DNA of 22,198 bases from GWA2-44-9 sp964429675. GTDB lineage: Bacteria; Patescibacteriota; Minisyncoccia; 2-02-FULL-40-12; GWA2-44-9. The notes under the pieces are model-generated. The model was not told the DNA's origin. It did not search any database and saw nothing but the letters and a program-made list of their open reading frames with translations. Shown here in pieces: positions 1 to 7,847 of the stretch. Position 1 is the first letter of the stretch. The number at the start of each line of letters is the position of its first letter. The stretch is from contig CAYSDF010000009.1 of NCBI GenBank assembly GCA_964429675.1, forward strand, positions 1 to 22,198, read 5' to 3'. The translations under genes and the position numbers were made by a program.

Positions 1-410
1 ATAAAAACAGAATTATCCCATGGCTTTCAGGGGGCAGGCATGTGTTAGCAGATAGGGGACCTGTGTCTGTTGTCTTTGGGGCCAATTCAAATGATGATTT
101 TGCGCCACTGATGGAAATTCAAGAACAAGTTTTTAAAGCATCAGAGAATCCTTTTATTTGGCCAGATGCCACTTTGATATATGATATCCCGATAGAGACA
201 TTCGTAGAGAGAGCTAAAAATTCTGGCCGACCGCCTGATAAATTTGAGAATCCGGATAAAGAGAGAACGGTTCGTGAAAATTATTTTGCTTTTGCTAAGG
301 CATATCCCAACTGCTATATCATAGATGGTAATCGTACTCCTCAAGAGATATTTGGGGACACCAAAAGAATCATTCTGACCGTATTGGGATTACAAGAAGA
401 TGCTGAGTGA
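1..410 (+). CDS. tmk: Thymidylate kinase, C-terminal part (5' truncated by window edge)
   Basis: Converts dTMP to dTDP in dTTP synthesis. The reading frame is open from base 3 with no stop, so the gene begins upstream; the GTG at 42 is internal, because the residues before it fit the family. Visible are a DR motif (family DRY, substrate binding) at GRHVLADRGPVS and the strand that precedes the LID region (DIPIETFVERAKNSGRPPDKFE, family form DvpxexalxRxxxRxxxDrfE). The Walker A end is missing. It ends at TGA 408-410, directly followed by a strong terminator. ThyX, which makes the dTMP substrate, lies next downstream, so the two form a dTTP pair, though in separate transcription units. The family call rests on the motif pattern; another P-loop nucleoside kinase is the main alternative. 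Confidence 0.8.
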   Translation, partial: KNRIIPWLSGGRHVLADRGPVSVVFGANSNDDFAPLMEIQEQVFKASENPFIWPDATLIYDIPIETFVERAKNSGRPPDKFENPDKERTVRENYFAFAKAYPNCYIIDGNRTPQEIFGDTKRIILTVLGLQEDAE

Positions 411-433
411 GTCCCGCCATGGCGGGACTTTTT
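411..433 (+). terminator. Rho-independent terminator after tmk
   Basis: Perfect palindrome GTCCCGCCATGGCGGGAC (411-428) directly after the tmk stop codon, followed by five T residues (429-433). Confidence 0.9.
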
Positions 434-509
434 ACCAGGTAGTAGAAGTTCCGATTGCCCCACTTTAAGTGGGGCCTTTAAATTTTTATCAGAACTTTCA
501 CTACCTGGT
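434..509 (+). repeat. Structured hairpin element, copy A
   Basis: Inverted arms ACCAGGTAGTAGAAGTTC (434-451) and GAACTTTCACTACCTGGT (492-509) pair over 16 of 18 positions. The two odd positions (AG facing TC) give one A-C mismatch and one G-T wobble. Between the arms is a second hairpin, GCCCCACTT/AAGTGGGGC (457-475). A related element with the same layout and the same mismatch is at 13818-13886. Both copies lie between a terminator and the promoter region of the next gene. The GTAG inside the 5' arm and the imperfect stem recall REP elements mobilised by single-strand (Y1) transposases, but no transposase is present here, so that link is inference. Confidence 0.75.
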
Positions 510-567
510 TTATTTATATTTTATCTGGTAGTATTCTGAAACTGGTACTTTTAAAATAAGGAATAAC

Positions 568-2184
568 ATGAGTTCCAAGGCCCAAAATCCCTATCTTATT
601 AAAGACAATGATAAAGTAATTATTACTCCGGAAGGATATAGCAAGCTTTCCGAATTTGTAACGGATACTACTGGTCCTGTGTATGTATTTAACGGAAAAT
701 TATCGGCTGTTAAAGTAGCTGCGGCAATGGCTCGGTTATCTCGCCGGAAGGGAGATATGAGGGAAATTATTCTGGATGAATTTATGGATATTGAGGCTAA
801 ACAGGAAGATTCTCTTATAAAAAGGGTTGTTAGCGAATATGGAGACGACTCGGTCCAGCAATTAATCGGATTGCAATTTGTCGTTGAAGATGCTTCAAAC
901 TTGCTTACTAAAATTCTTGAAAAGCGCAGGTTCGCATCATATCTAGAGCAATCAACCAGATATATTTTCTTTGATAAGAAAGATAAGAATGGAAGATATT
1001 CTTACTATACTCCGGAACTTAATGATGATTTGACCAGATTTTATAATTTAACTATGGATAAAATTCTGGATCTTTACTCAATCATGGTTCGTGGAGTCAC
1101 TGCTTACTTAAGAAAACAACATCCGGAGCCTACAGACATAAGTGAGCGGCAAGCCTGGCTTAATTCTACCAGGGCCGCCGCATGTGATGCTGTCAGACGG
1201 GTATTACCGGTTGCTGTTAAATCTACGGTAGGTATTTTTGCCAGCGCACAAGCAGTTGAATATATGGTCATGAACTTGTTATCTGATCCTATTGCCGAAG
1301 CCAGAATTGTAGGTGAACAGATATTGAGAGAGGCAAGAAAAGTCACTCCCGCATTTCTGGAAAGAGCCGATCAATTGGAAAGAGGAGGTATGATTAGTGC
1401 TTACATATCTATTACAAAAAGTAACGTTAGAGATTTAGCCCGCGAATATCTTGATTATGCCAGCTTGCCGTTAACTTGGTCGCTATCTAAATCGAGCGTC
1501 CGACTCGTTTCTTATTGGCCGGATAACGAGCTTGATCTTGTGCCGGAGATATTATTTGAACATGCTGAGCACTTATCGCTGTCAGAAATTGAAAGACAAG
1601 TAGCCAGTTGGGATAATGTTAAAAAGGCTAAAGTATTTCGAGCCTATATAGGAGAAAGATTTAATCGTCGGGCTCGGCCAGGGCGGGCATTTGAAAAAGC
1701 ACATTTTGAATGGGAGATCGTAGGAGATTATGGCACTTTCCGGGATCTTCAGCGCCATCGGGTTGTCGATTCTATGGAATGGCAACGCTTAAGCCCATTT
1801 CTTGGATATGATGTCCCTGATTTGGTTCGTGAAGCTGGGTTTGAACATGATTTCAGGCAGTGCTTTGTTCTATCCTCAGAATTATTTGATGAGATGAGTG
1901 CCACTAGTGAGCTTGAGGCACAATATGCTACCTTGCTTGGCCATCGGATGCGCTATCGATTGATAGCTAATCTAAGAGAAGCCTTTCATATTATAGAACT
2001 TCGTACCGGACCCGCCGGCCATCCCGGCTACCGGAAGATCTGCAATCAGATGTTTGATCAACTCAAAGAAGTTTATCCTATGTCAGGAGAAGGAATGAAG
2101 TTTGTTAATCAGGGTGAAGATCCTGAATTAGCCCGACTAGCGGCAGAGCTGGCTACTCAGAAGAAGCTTAAGAAACTCGACTGA
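568..2184 (+). CDS. thyX: Tandem-domain FAD-dependent thymidylate synthase (ThyX family)
   Basis: ThyX methylates dUMP to dTMP using methylene-tetrahydrofolate, FAD and NADPH. This 538-aa protein is about twice the usual ThyX length (roughly 220-250 aa) and carries two ThyX-like halves. The N half has KRRFASYLEQSTRY (119-132), matching the RHRxxSxNExSxRY signature with His replaced by Arg. The C half has LQRHRVVDSMEWQR (394-407) and a LRTGPAGHPGYR segment (478-489) resembling the dUMP-binding LRxxxxAxxEIR region, which is degenerate in the N half. Conserved parts are thus divided between the halves. The ATG at 568 has an AAGGAAT Shine-Dalgarno nearby. The gene ends before a strong terminator. 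Catalytic activity is inferred, not shown. Confidence 0.88.
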   Translation: MSSKAQNPYLIKDNDKVIITPEGYSKLSEFVTDTTGPVYVFNGKLSAVKVAAAMARLSRRKGDMREIILDEFMDIEAKQEDSLIKRVVSEYGDDSVQQLIGLQFVVEDASNLLTKILEKRRFASYLEQSTRYIFFDKKDKNGRYSYYTPELNDDLTRFYNLTMDKILDLYSIMVRGVTAYLRKQHPEPTDISERQAWLNSTRAAACDAVRRVLPVAVKSTVGIFASAQAVEYMVMNLLSDPIAEARIVGEQILREARKVTPAFLERADQLERGGMISAYISITKSNVRDLAREYLDYASLPLTWSLSKSSVRLVSYWPDNELDLVPEILFEHAEHLSLSEIERQVASWDNVKKAKVFRAYIGERFNRRARPGRAFEKAHFEWEIVGDYGTFRDLQRHRVVDSMEWQRLSPFLGYDVPDLVREAGFEHDFRQCFVLSSELFDEMSATSELEAQYATLLGHRMRYRLIANLREAFHIIELRTGPAGHPGYRKICNQMFDQLKEVYPMSGEGMKFVNQGEDPELARLAAELATQKKLKKLD

Positions 2185-2208
2185 TCAGATAATAAATAGT
2201 TCCACTAG

Positions 2209-2247
2209 CCCCGCCTAATTTTATAAAAAATTAGGCGGGCTTTTTTT
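2209..2247 (+). terminator. Rho-independent terminator after thyX
   Basis: A long stem, CCCGCCTAATTTT paired with AAAATTAGGCGGG, runs to about 2240 and is followed by seven T residues (2241-2247). Confidence 0.92.
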
Positions 2248-2249
2248 AT

Positions 2250-2269
2250 TGGTAAAATAGTGATAAATT
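2250..2269 (+). promoter_or_regulatory. Probable gatB promoter, two overlapping -10 candidates
   Basis: Two extended -10 elements follow the thyX terminator: TGGTAAAAT (2250-2258) and TGATAAATT (2261-2269). The second ends 7 nt before the ATG at 2277, which would give a leaderless transcript. The first would give a leader of about 12 nt. No convincing -35 is seen for either. Confidence 0.5.
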
Positions 2270-2276
2270 GGCTTAT

Positions 2277-3770
2277 ATGTCTGAGAAATACAAACCTGTT
2301 ATCGGTCTGGAAATTCACGCCGAGCTGAAGACGCAGACTAAAATGTTCTGTGATTCTTTGAATGATCCCGACGAGAAGCACCCAAATATTAATATATGCC
2401 CGATTTGCATGGGCCACCCCGGGACTTTGCCGGTTATAAATAACGAAGCTACTAAAAAAGTAATCATGGCCGGTTTGGCTTTAAATTGTAAAATAGCCGA
2501 AGATACATTCTTTGAAAGGAAAAATTACTTTTATCCCGATCTTCCTAAAGGATATCAGATAACTCAATATCAGAAGCCTCTTTGTTATGAGGGCTGGCTG
2601 GATATAGGAAATAAAAGGGTAAGAATAACAAGGATTCATCTTGAGGAAGATGCCGGGCGACTATATCATCTGCCGGGGAAAGATTATTCTCTAGTTGATT
2701 ATAACCGGGCTGGGGTTCCCTTGATGGAATTAGTGACTGAACCTGATTTTGAAACAGGACAAGAGGTCAGAGATTTTGCTTCGGAGCTGCAGTTAATCTG
2801 GCAGTATATAGGCGCCTCTGAAGCCAATATGGAAAAAGGCGAAATGCGGGTTGAGGTGAATATTTCCTTGACCAATGCGGACGGCAATTGGGGGACCAAG
2901 GTTGAAATCAAAAATCTTAATTCTATAAAAGCCGCTGCTGATTCCGTCGATTATGAAATAAAAAGGCAAACTGAGCTTTTGGAGTCGGGAGAAAAAGTAA
3001 AACAGGAAACTCGGGGTTGGGATGAAAATAAAAAAGAAACTTTCAGTCAGAGGTCCAAAGAAGAGGCCCATGATTACAGATATTTCCCGGAGCCAGATCT
3101 GCCCCCGCTCCATTTTGACAAAGCGGATATTGATAAAATCGGCGGGAGCCTGCCGGAATTACCGTCACAAAGACGCACTAGATTTAAAAAATACGGCATT
3201 ACCGACTATCAGATAGACATATTCACCGCCCAAAGACACCTGGGGGATTATTATGAAGAAGTGGCAAGCGAACTAGATGAGGCGGCCAAGGATTATCATA
3301 AGAAATTTAATGTATCAGACGCGGATCCTCATATCTCGGGTAAGCTCCACACTCTGGCTGCTAATTACATAATTACTGAATTTCCGGCCCTTTTGAATAT
3401 GAATCCCGGAGAGATAGATGACATCGAAGGAATGAAAATTTCAGCGGAAGCTTTTGCGGAACTTATGGTCCTGATTTTTCATAATAAACTATCATCAACC
3501 AATGCCAAAGTCGTCTTAAAGGAGATGGCTCAGGTCGGATCCCATCCGGAGCAGATTATGAAAGAAAAAGATCTAGGCCAGGTTTCTGATGTAACAGAAC
3601 TAAATGAGGCTGTTGCCAGGGTTATTACCGCCAACCCCAAGGCTGTTGGGGATTATAAAAAAGGAAAAGTTGAGGTGTTGAAGTTCCTGGTGGGCATGGG
3701 CATGAAAGAAACTAGGGGCAAGGCTAACCCCCAAGTAGTTGAGGGAATATTGAAAGATATGTTAAAATGA
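2277..3770 (+). CDS. gatB: Aspartyl/glutamyl-tRNA amidotransferase subunit B
   Basis: GatB is the kinase and tRNA-binding subunit of GatCAB, which converts misacylated Glu-tRNA(Gln) or Asp-tRNA(Asn) to the cognate amide form. The N-terminus YKPVIGLEIHAELKTQTKMF and the signature NRAGVPLMELVTEPD are diagnostic, and the C-terminal helical GatB/YqeY-type tail is present (ends VEGILKDMLK). At 497 aa it is full length. The ATG at 2277 is preferred because it gives the family N-terminus; a TTG at 2268 would add three residues. No Shine-Dalgarno is visible. gatA and gatC are not in the window. Two small ORFs follow at 4-nt and 1-nt gaps and are probably co-transcribed. Confidence 0.97.
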   Translation: MSEKYKPVIGLEIHAELKTQTKMFCDSLNDPDEKHPNINICPICMGHPGTLPVINNEATKKVIMAGLALNCKIAEDTFFERKNYFYPDLPKGYQITQYQKPLCYEGWLDIGNKRVRITRIHLEEDAGRLYHLPGKDYSLVDYNRAGVPLMELVTEPDFETGQEVRDFASELQLIWQYIGASEANMEKGEMRVEVNISLTNADGNWGTKVEIKNLNSIKAAADSVDYEIKRQTELLESGEKVKQETRGWDENKKETFSQRSKEEAHDYRYFPEPDLPPLHFDKADIDKIGGSLPELPSQRRTRFKKYGITDYQIDIFTAQRHLGDYYEEVASELDEAAKDYHKKFNVSDADPHISGKLHTLAANYIITEFPALLNMNPGEIDDIEGMKISAEAFAELMVLIFHNKLSSTNAKVVLKEMAQVGSHPEQIMKEKDLGQVSDVTELNEAVARVITANPKAVGDYKKGKVEVLKFLVGMGMKETRGKANPQVVEGILKDMLK

Positions 3771-3774
3771 AAAT

Positions 3775-3987
3775 ATGCGTAAACTAATAGCAAAATTAAT
3801 GGGTTGGCATGAACAAAGGGCTAATTTTCCTAAGCGCACTTTTGAAGCCAATCAAAAGGCCGTGGCAAAGGAAAAGAGGGAGAAAATAGAAGAAGATGAG
3901 AGGGGTAGGGGTGTTGACTATGCGCCAGACAGGACTGTTCCTTCAGAATCAGAAATTCTAGGCCCCTCAGAATCAAAGAATAAATAA
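3775..3987 (+). CDS. Small charged hypothetical protein (70 aa)
   Basis: Not recognised. The protein is lysine-, arginine- and glutamate-rich, with a short amphipathic start (MRKLIAKLMGWHEQRANF) and a polar tail rich in Ser, Glu and Lys (SESEILGPSESKNK). No membrane segment, cysteine motif or known domain is visible. It starts 4 nt after the gatB stop and ends 1 nt before the next small ORF, so it probably belongs to the gatB transcript. Such small disordered proteins are hard to assign. The start ATG has no clear Shine-Dalgarno, and coupling to gatB termination is likely. Its reality is supported mainly by tight tandem packing with its neighbours. Confidence 0.6.
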   Translation: MRKLIAKLMGWHEQRANFPKRTFEANQKAVAKEKREKIEEDERGRGVDYAPDRTVPSESEILGPSESKNK

Positions 3988-3988
3988 T

Positions 3989-4177
3989 ATGTCTATATTC
4001 GAAAGATTTAAAAAACCAGACGAAGATTCACAAGAAGGTCGTGAGGCGACAGCTTATGAAAGAGCGAGAGATGAGTTGCGCCGCACCCTGCAGAAGAGAA
4101 CTAATAGGAGTGAGATAGTGAAACCGGAATCAGAGAATACTACGAATACTACCCCCAAGAATAAGCCCGAAGAGTAA
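3989..4177 (+). CDS. Small charged hypothetical protein (62 aa)
   Basis: Not recognised. It opens with MSIFERFKKPDED, has a central charged helix-forming stretch (YERARDELRRTLQKR) and a Thr/Asn/Pro-rich tail (SENTTNTTPKNKPEE), so it looks largely disordered. It lies 1 nt after the preceding small ORF in the gatB unit. Its stop codon is separated by a single base from the stop codon of the convergent miaA gene, and no terminator separates the two converging units. It resembles the preceding 70-aa protein in composition (basic helix, acidic tail); they could be remnants of related small proteins, but no sequence identity is clear. Confidence 0.55.
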   Translation: MSIFERFKKPDEDSQEGREATAYERARDELRRTLQKRTNRSEIVKPESENTTNTTPKNKPEE

Positions 4178-4178
4178 T

Positions 4179-5183
4179 TTAAGAGATATGTTTTTTAGCT
4201 AGTTTAACTGCTTCGGGGTAGCTTTTAATCCAATGGATCTCTTTGTTTTTTTTAAACCATGTCTTTTGGCGTTTCGAATACTTTATGATATCTCTTAAGA
4301 GTAAATTTTTCATCTCGGAATAGGAAATATCACCTTTTAGATACAGCGAAATCCAACGGTACTCAAGGCCAAAATCATAAAGCCTTTTCCAGCTAACCCC
4401 GTGTTTGTGTAATCTGTCGACTTCCCTGATCATTCCTTTCTTCAGTCGCTTTTCTAAGCGATTTTTTATTTTTTTAGCCAGGATTTCTTTATCCGGATTT
4501 ATCCCTAGCCATAATATTTGATAAGTATTGCTTGTTACGATACTAGGAATCGGCTTGTCTGGGGCAAGAGAGATTTCCAACGCTCTTATAAGTCGGCGTT
4601 TGTTGTGGCGGTCTATATTCTTTGATCTTTCAGAATCAGATTTCTCAAGCATTTTGAATAATTCTCCTGCCGATTTCTTTTCTAGATTAGCGCGGAGCTT
4701 TTTATTAGGTGGAATCTCGTTTAGCCGGATTCTATCGAGTAGGGCATCAATGTAAAATCCCGTGCCGCCGGCTATTATGGGCAGTTTGTTATTCCCCAAG
4801 ATTTCCTTAAGCGCTTTTTTACCCAATCTTTTAAAATCAGAAACTGTGAATTGTTTTTTTGGACTTGCAACGTCGATGAGGTAATGTTTGATTCCTTCAG
4901 AAAAGTATTCGGAATCTTTTATCCGGCCCTTTATACTTGATACTTTATACTTACTGCCATCTCTTTTGACCTTTCCTGTCCCAATATTCATCTCACGATA
5001 AACTTGCCTCGAATCAGCAGAGATAATTTCACCGCCAAGTATGCCCATCTTTTTAAATGGTTTACCCTGAGCGAGCTTGGAAAGTCGAAGGGCTAAATCA
5101 GACTTGCCTGATGCTGTTGGGCCTAAAATGACGATAATTTTAGGAAGTTGTGTTTTCTTCACTTTCCCGCTAGTATAGTCCAA
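4179..5183 (-). CDS. miaA: tRNA dimethylallyltransferase
   Basis: MiaA adds a dimethylallyl group to A37 of tRNAs that read UNN codons. The 334-aa protein has the Walker A motif GPTASGKS (21-28), GGEIISADSRQVYREMNIGT (substrate and tRNA recognition), PIIAGGTGFYIDALL, and RHNKRRLIRALEI, all in family order. Length is typical. The start is TTG (5181-5183) with no Shine-Dalgarno; a GTG seven codons later is an alternative, and both leave the P-loop intact. It diverges from the membrane protein gene at 5214 across only 30 bp and converges on the gatB unit with 1 bp between stop codons, so read-through would generate antisense RNA to either 3' end. Confidence 0.95.
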   Translation of the reverse strand: MDYTSGKVKKTQLPKIIVILGPTASGKSDLALRLSKLAQGKPFKKMGILGGEIISADSRQVYREMNIGTGKVKRDGSKYKVSSIKGRIKDSEYFSEGIKHYLIDVASPKKQFTVSDFKRLGKKALKEILGNNKLPIIAGGTGFYIDALLDRIRLNEIPPNKKLRANLEKKSAGELFKMLEKSDSERSKNIDRHNKRRLIRALEISLAPDKPIPSIVTSNTYQILWLGINPDKEILAKKIKNRLEKRLKKGMIREVDRLHKHGVSWKRLYDFGLEYRWISLYLKGDISYSEMKNLLLRDIIKYSKRQKTWFKKNKEIHWIKSYPEAVKLAKKHIS

Positions 5184-5213
5184 GAACTGAAGATTTGAAA
5201 GCCGGGTGGCACC

Positions 5214-5939
5214 TTGAAAATAAAAGACTGGCTCAAGAAGTGGTACAAAAGATGGCCGTTTATTTGGCCATTTTTAATAGTCGGAGTGGTCTCTTTTTTC
5301 TACATTGACGGCATGGTTATACCGACGTTAACCAAGCGCCATCTGATCTATTGGGGCATAGATTTGGCTGATCTTTCTTGGCTTATTCCTAATTTATCAA
5401 TCTCCTCCAGATTTTTGATAGCCGAAATAATTTCTATCCCGGAGATCATATATTCTTATTGGTTTTTAGGATGGCTTGGCCGTCTTACTGCCAGCTTAGC
5501 TAAGAAATTAGCGGCCAAAGAAGCTCAGGAAGAGGAGATTATTAAAGACTTAATCGAGCGCGGTGAGTCGATCAAATTGCAATTGGAGCAAGAAGGATAT
5601 ATAGACTGGATTCAGAGTAAATTAGTCCAAAGATGGAAGAAGATTACAGATGAGGATAATAAATTTTGGAGATATCTGAAACGGGGTGGTATCGGCGCGT
5701 TTATGCTATTTGCCATTAGTCCCGAACCTTTTGCAAGAACGGCTGCAATGATTGCCTGTCGAACCATAGGCAATAAAAGATACCTTACCTTACTGATTAT
5801 TTGCGATGCGATTAAAACTGGTTACATGGTCTTGGGCTGGCATGTGGTTTTCCATAAATTAAGCTGGCAAGTGACCCTTATATTAGGTTCTGGCTGGGTG
5901 TTATTCTGGTTGTATAAAAAGTATAAAAAAAGGAGCTAA
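5214..5939 (+). CDS. Multi-pass membrane protein of unknown function (241 aa)
   Basis: Not confidently recognised. Hydrophobic segments lie near residues 15-31, 67-88, 158-170, 190-212 and 218-234, with a charged, helix-forming cytoplasmic-type region (about 94-155, including AAKEAQEEEIIKDLIERGES) in the middle. The C-terminal block (ISPEPFARTAAMIACRTIGNKRY, then a membrane helix) loosely recalls the PxP-Gly/Arg-helix arrangement of DedA/VTT-type membrane proteins, but this is only a guess. The start is TTG at 5214 behind a weak GGGTGG; no ATG fits better. It is transcribed divergently from miaA and shares a bidirectional terminator with thrS. Confidence 0.8.
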   Translation: MKIKDWLKKWYKRWPFIWPFLIVGVVSFFYIDGMVIPTLTKRHLIYWGIDLADLSWLIPNLSISSRFLIAEIISIPEIIYSYWFLGWLGRLTASLAKKLAAKEAQEEEIIKDLIERGESIKLQLEQEGYIDWIQSKLVQRWKKITDEDNKFWRYLKRGGIGAFMLFAISPEPFARTAAMIACRTIGNKRYLTLLIICDAIKTGYMVLGWHVVFHKLSWQVTLILGSGWVLFWLYKKYKKRS

Positions 5940-5950
5940 GGAAATAATCA

Positions 5951-5976
5951 AACTCGCCCATTAGGAGGCGGGTTTT
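5951..5976. terminator. Bidirectional terminator between the membrane protein gene and thrS
   Basis: AACTCGCC (5951-5958) pairs with GGCGGGTT (5967-5974), with a short T-tract on the right (5973-5976) and A residues on the left. It overlaps the last base pairs of the minus-strand thrS stop codon, so it can serve both converging genes. The T-tract is short. Confidence 0.7.
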
Positions 5977-7738
5977 AATTTATCTTATCTTTTACTTCCG
6001 AGGATACCCTTTTAATAAATTCTCCCAGTTTCATTTGGCCAAGATCTCCTTTGCTTCTTTGGCGGACGGCGATGGCTTGAGCTGTCACCTCTTTGTCACC
6101 TATCACAAGGATATAAGGGGTTTTTTGTTTTTCAGCTTGTCTGATTTTCTTACCCAGGGTTTCATTATCTTGGTTTAATTCCGTTCTTATTCCTGTAGAT
6201 TTTAATTCCGAGACTACTTTCTCTGCCCATTCAATATGATTATCTGATATAGGTAATACTGCTACCTGAACGGGGGACAGCCAGATCGGAAATGCTCCGG
6301 CGTAGTGCTCGATCAGGAAACCAATAAATCTCTCATGGGTGCCTAGCGGTGCCCGATGAATAACTAAAGGAGTTTTCTCCTTACCATCATTATCTGTGTA
6401 TGTTAAGCCAAAGCGCTCAGGGACGGCAAAATCAACTTGATTGGTGGCAATTGTGAATTCTTTTCCGATTGAACTCCAAACTTGGACATCTATCTTGGGT
6501 CCGTAGAAAGCGGCCTCATTGGGTACTTCAACGTAATTAATTTTGCTTTCTATCAGAACTTTGCGAACCATGTCCTCTGTTTTTTTCCAAAGTTCCGGAT
6601 TGTCGATGTATTTTTTTCCTAACTCTTTTGGATCATGAGTCGAAAAACGCATTACGTACTTATCAAATCCAAAAAGCTTGAAATAACGAATATACATGTC
6701 GTTAACGGCTCGGAACTCATCGGCAAATTGCTCAGGACTACAATAGATATGGGCGTCGTTCATCGAAAGCATTCGGACACGCATTAATCCAAAAAGTTCG
6801 CCGCTTTTTTCATAGCGATAGACAGTGCCGTATTCAGCAAGGCGCATGGGAAGCTCGCGGTAGCTTCTTGGGCGAGCGGCATAAATCTGATGATGGTGGG
6901 GGCAGTTCATTGCTCTCAAATAATATGTCTGTTCAACATCCCCACCCTCTTTTACTGTCATCGGTGGAAACATACTTTCGGCATAATAGGGAAGATGGCC
7001 CGAGGTTTTATACATCTCTTCCTTGGCGATATGGGGCGTACGAACCTGTTGATAGCCTGCTTTAAGCTCAGTTTCTTTGGCTAATTTTTCAAGCTCTTCG
7101 ATGATAACAGTACCCTTGGGCAGCCACAGAGGCAGGCCTGGTCCGACATAATTGCTGAAAGTAAAAAGCTCAAGTTGTTCGCCAAGTTTGCGGTGGTCGC
7201 GCTTCTTAGCTTCTTCCATCATCGCAATATAATCATCGAGCTCTTTTTTGTTATTAAAAGCCAGTCCATAAATTCGGGTAAGCTGGGTATTTTTCTCATC
7301 GCCTCTCCAATAGGCGCCGGCAACATGGGATAGCTTAAATGCTTCCGGGTCTATATCCTTGCCACTTTCCACATGACCACCCCGGCATAGATCAACAAAT
7401 CGTCCCGATTGATAGGAGGTGATTTTATCACCTCTAGCTGCTAGATCTTGGATGAGTTCTAGCTTGTAAGGGTTTCCGATATAGCGGGCGTTGGCTGACT
7501 TTTCGGTCTCTTTTATCTCTTCAAACTTATCCCAAGTTTTTAGTATCTTGCGCATCTCAGTTTCTATTCGCTTCAAGTCGTCATCAGAAATCTTTCCTTC
7601 AACCTCGATATCATAATAAAAGCCGTCATCAACGGCGGGGCCTATTGCTAGCTTTGAACCGGGGTATAATTCCAAAACAGCCGCACCCAAAAGGTGAGCG
7701 AGAGAGTGGCGTATTTGTTCTATGGAATTTTTTACCAT
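5975..7738 (-). CDS. thrS: Threonyl-tRNA synthetase lacking the TGS domain
   Basis: Charges tRNA(Thr) with threonine. The 587-aa protein is shorter than E. coli ThrS (642 aa) because it starts directly at the editing domain. Editing residues are intact: HxxxH (H11, H15) and CxxxH (C118, H122). In the catalytic core the zinc ligands fit C279 (MNCPHH), H330 (NDAHIY) and H461 (HRAPLGTHERF). The anticodon-binding domain follows (SPVQVAVLPISDNH to the end). ATG at 7738 starts 8 nt after an extended -10, so the mRNA is probably leaderless. Loss of TGS is, as far as I know, frequent in reduced genomes of this lineage and should not abolish charging or editing. Confidence 0.97.
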   Translation of the reverse strand: MVKNSIEQIRHSLAHLLGAAVLELYPGSKLAIGPAVDDGFYYDIEVEGKISDDDLKRIETEMRKILKTWDKFEEIKETEKSANARYIGNPYKLELIQDLAARGDKITSYQSGRFVDLCRGGHVESGKDIDPEAFKLSHVAGAYWRGDEKNTQLTRIYGLAFNNKKELDDYIAMMEEAKKRDHRKLGEQLELFTFSNYVGPGLPLWLPKGTVIIEELEKLAKETELKAGYQQVRTPHIAKEEMYKTSGHLPYYAESMFPPMTVKEGGDVEQTYYLRAMNCPHHHQIYAARPRSYRELPMRLAEYGTVYRYEKSGELFGLMRVRMLSMNDAHIYCSPEQFADEFRAVNDMYIRYFKLFGFDKYVMRFSTHDPKELGKKYIDNPELWKKTEDMVRKVLIESKINYVEVPNEAAFYGPKIDVQVWSSIGKEFTIATNQVDFAVPERFGLTYTDNDGKEKTPLVIHRAPLGTHERFIGFLIEHYAGAFPIWLSPVQVAVLPISDNHIEWAEKVVSELKSTGIRTELNQDNETLGKKIRQAEKQKTPYILVIGDKEVTAQAIAVRQRSKGDLGQMKLGEFIKRVSSEVKDKIN

Positions 7739-7746
7739 TAAATTTA

Positions 7747-7773
7747 GAATAGCAAAAAAACATATTAATCAAA
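7747..7773 (-). promoter_or_regulatory. thrS promoter (leaderless)
   Basis: Read on the minus strand: -35 TTGATT (7768-7773), 15-bp gap that includes the TGC extension, -10 TATTCT (7747-7752). The ATG follows after 8 nt, so transcription should begin at or within about two bases of the start codon. Confidence 0.75.
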
Positions 7774-7778
7774 AGACT

Positions 7779-7807
7779 TGACGGATAGAGTTTTTGCTGA
7801 TATTATC
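7779..7807 (+). promoter_or_regulatory. Promoter for the 145-aa gene
   Basis: -35 TTGACG (7779-7784), 17-bp spacer, extended -10 TGATATTAT (7799-7807). The leader is about 35 nt and contains an AAAAAGGAG Shine-Dalgarno. The -35 of this promoter and that of thrS lie a few bases apart back to back. Confidence 0.85.
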
Positions 7808-7847
7808 TCGAGACCTTTAAGGTTTCTTTAAAAAGGAGAATCGATAT

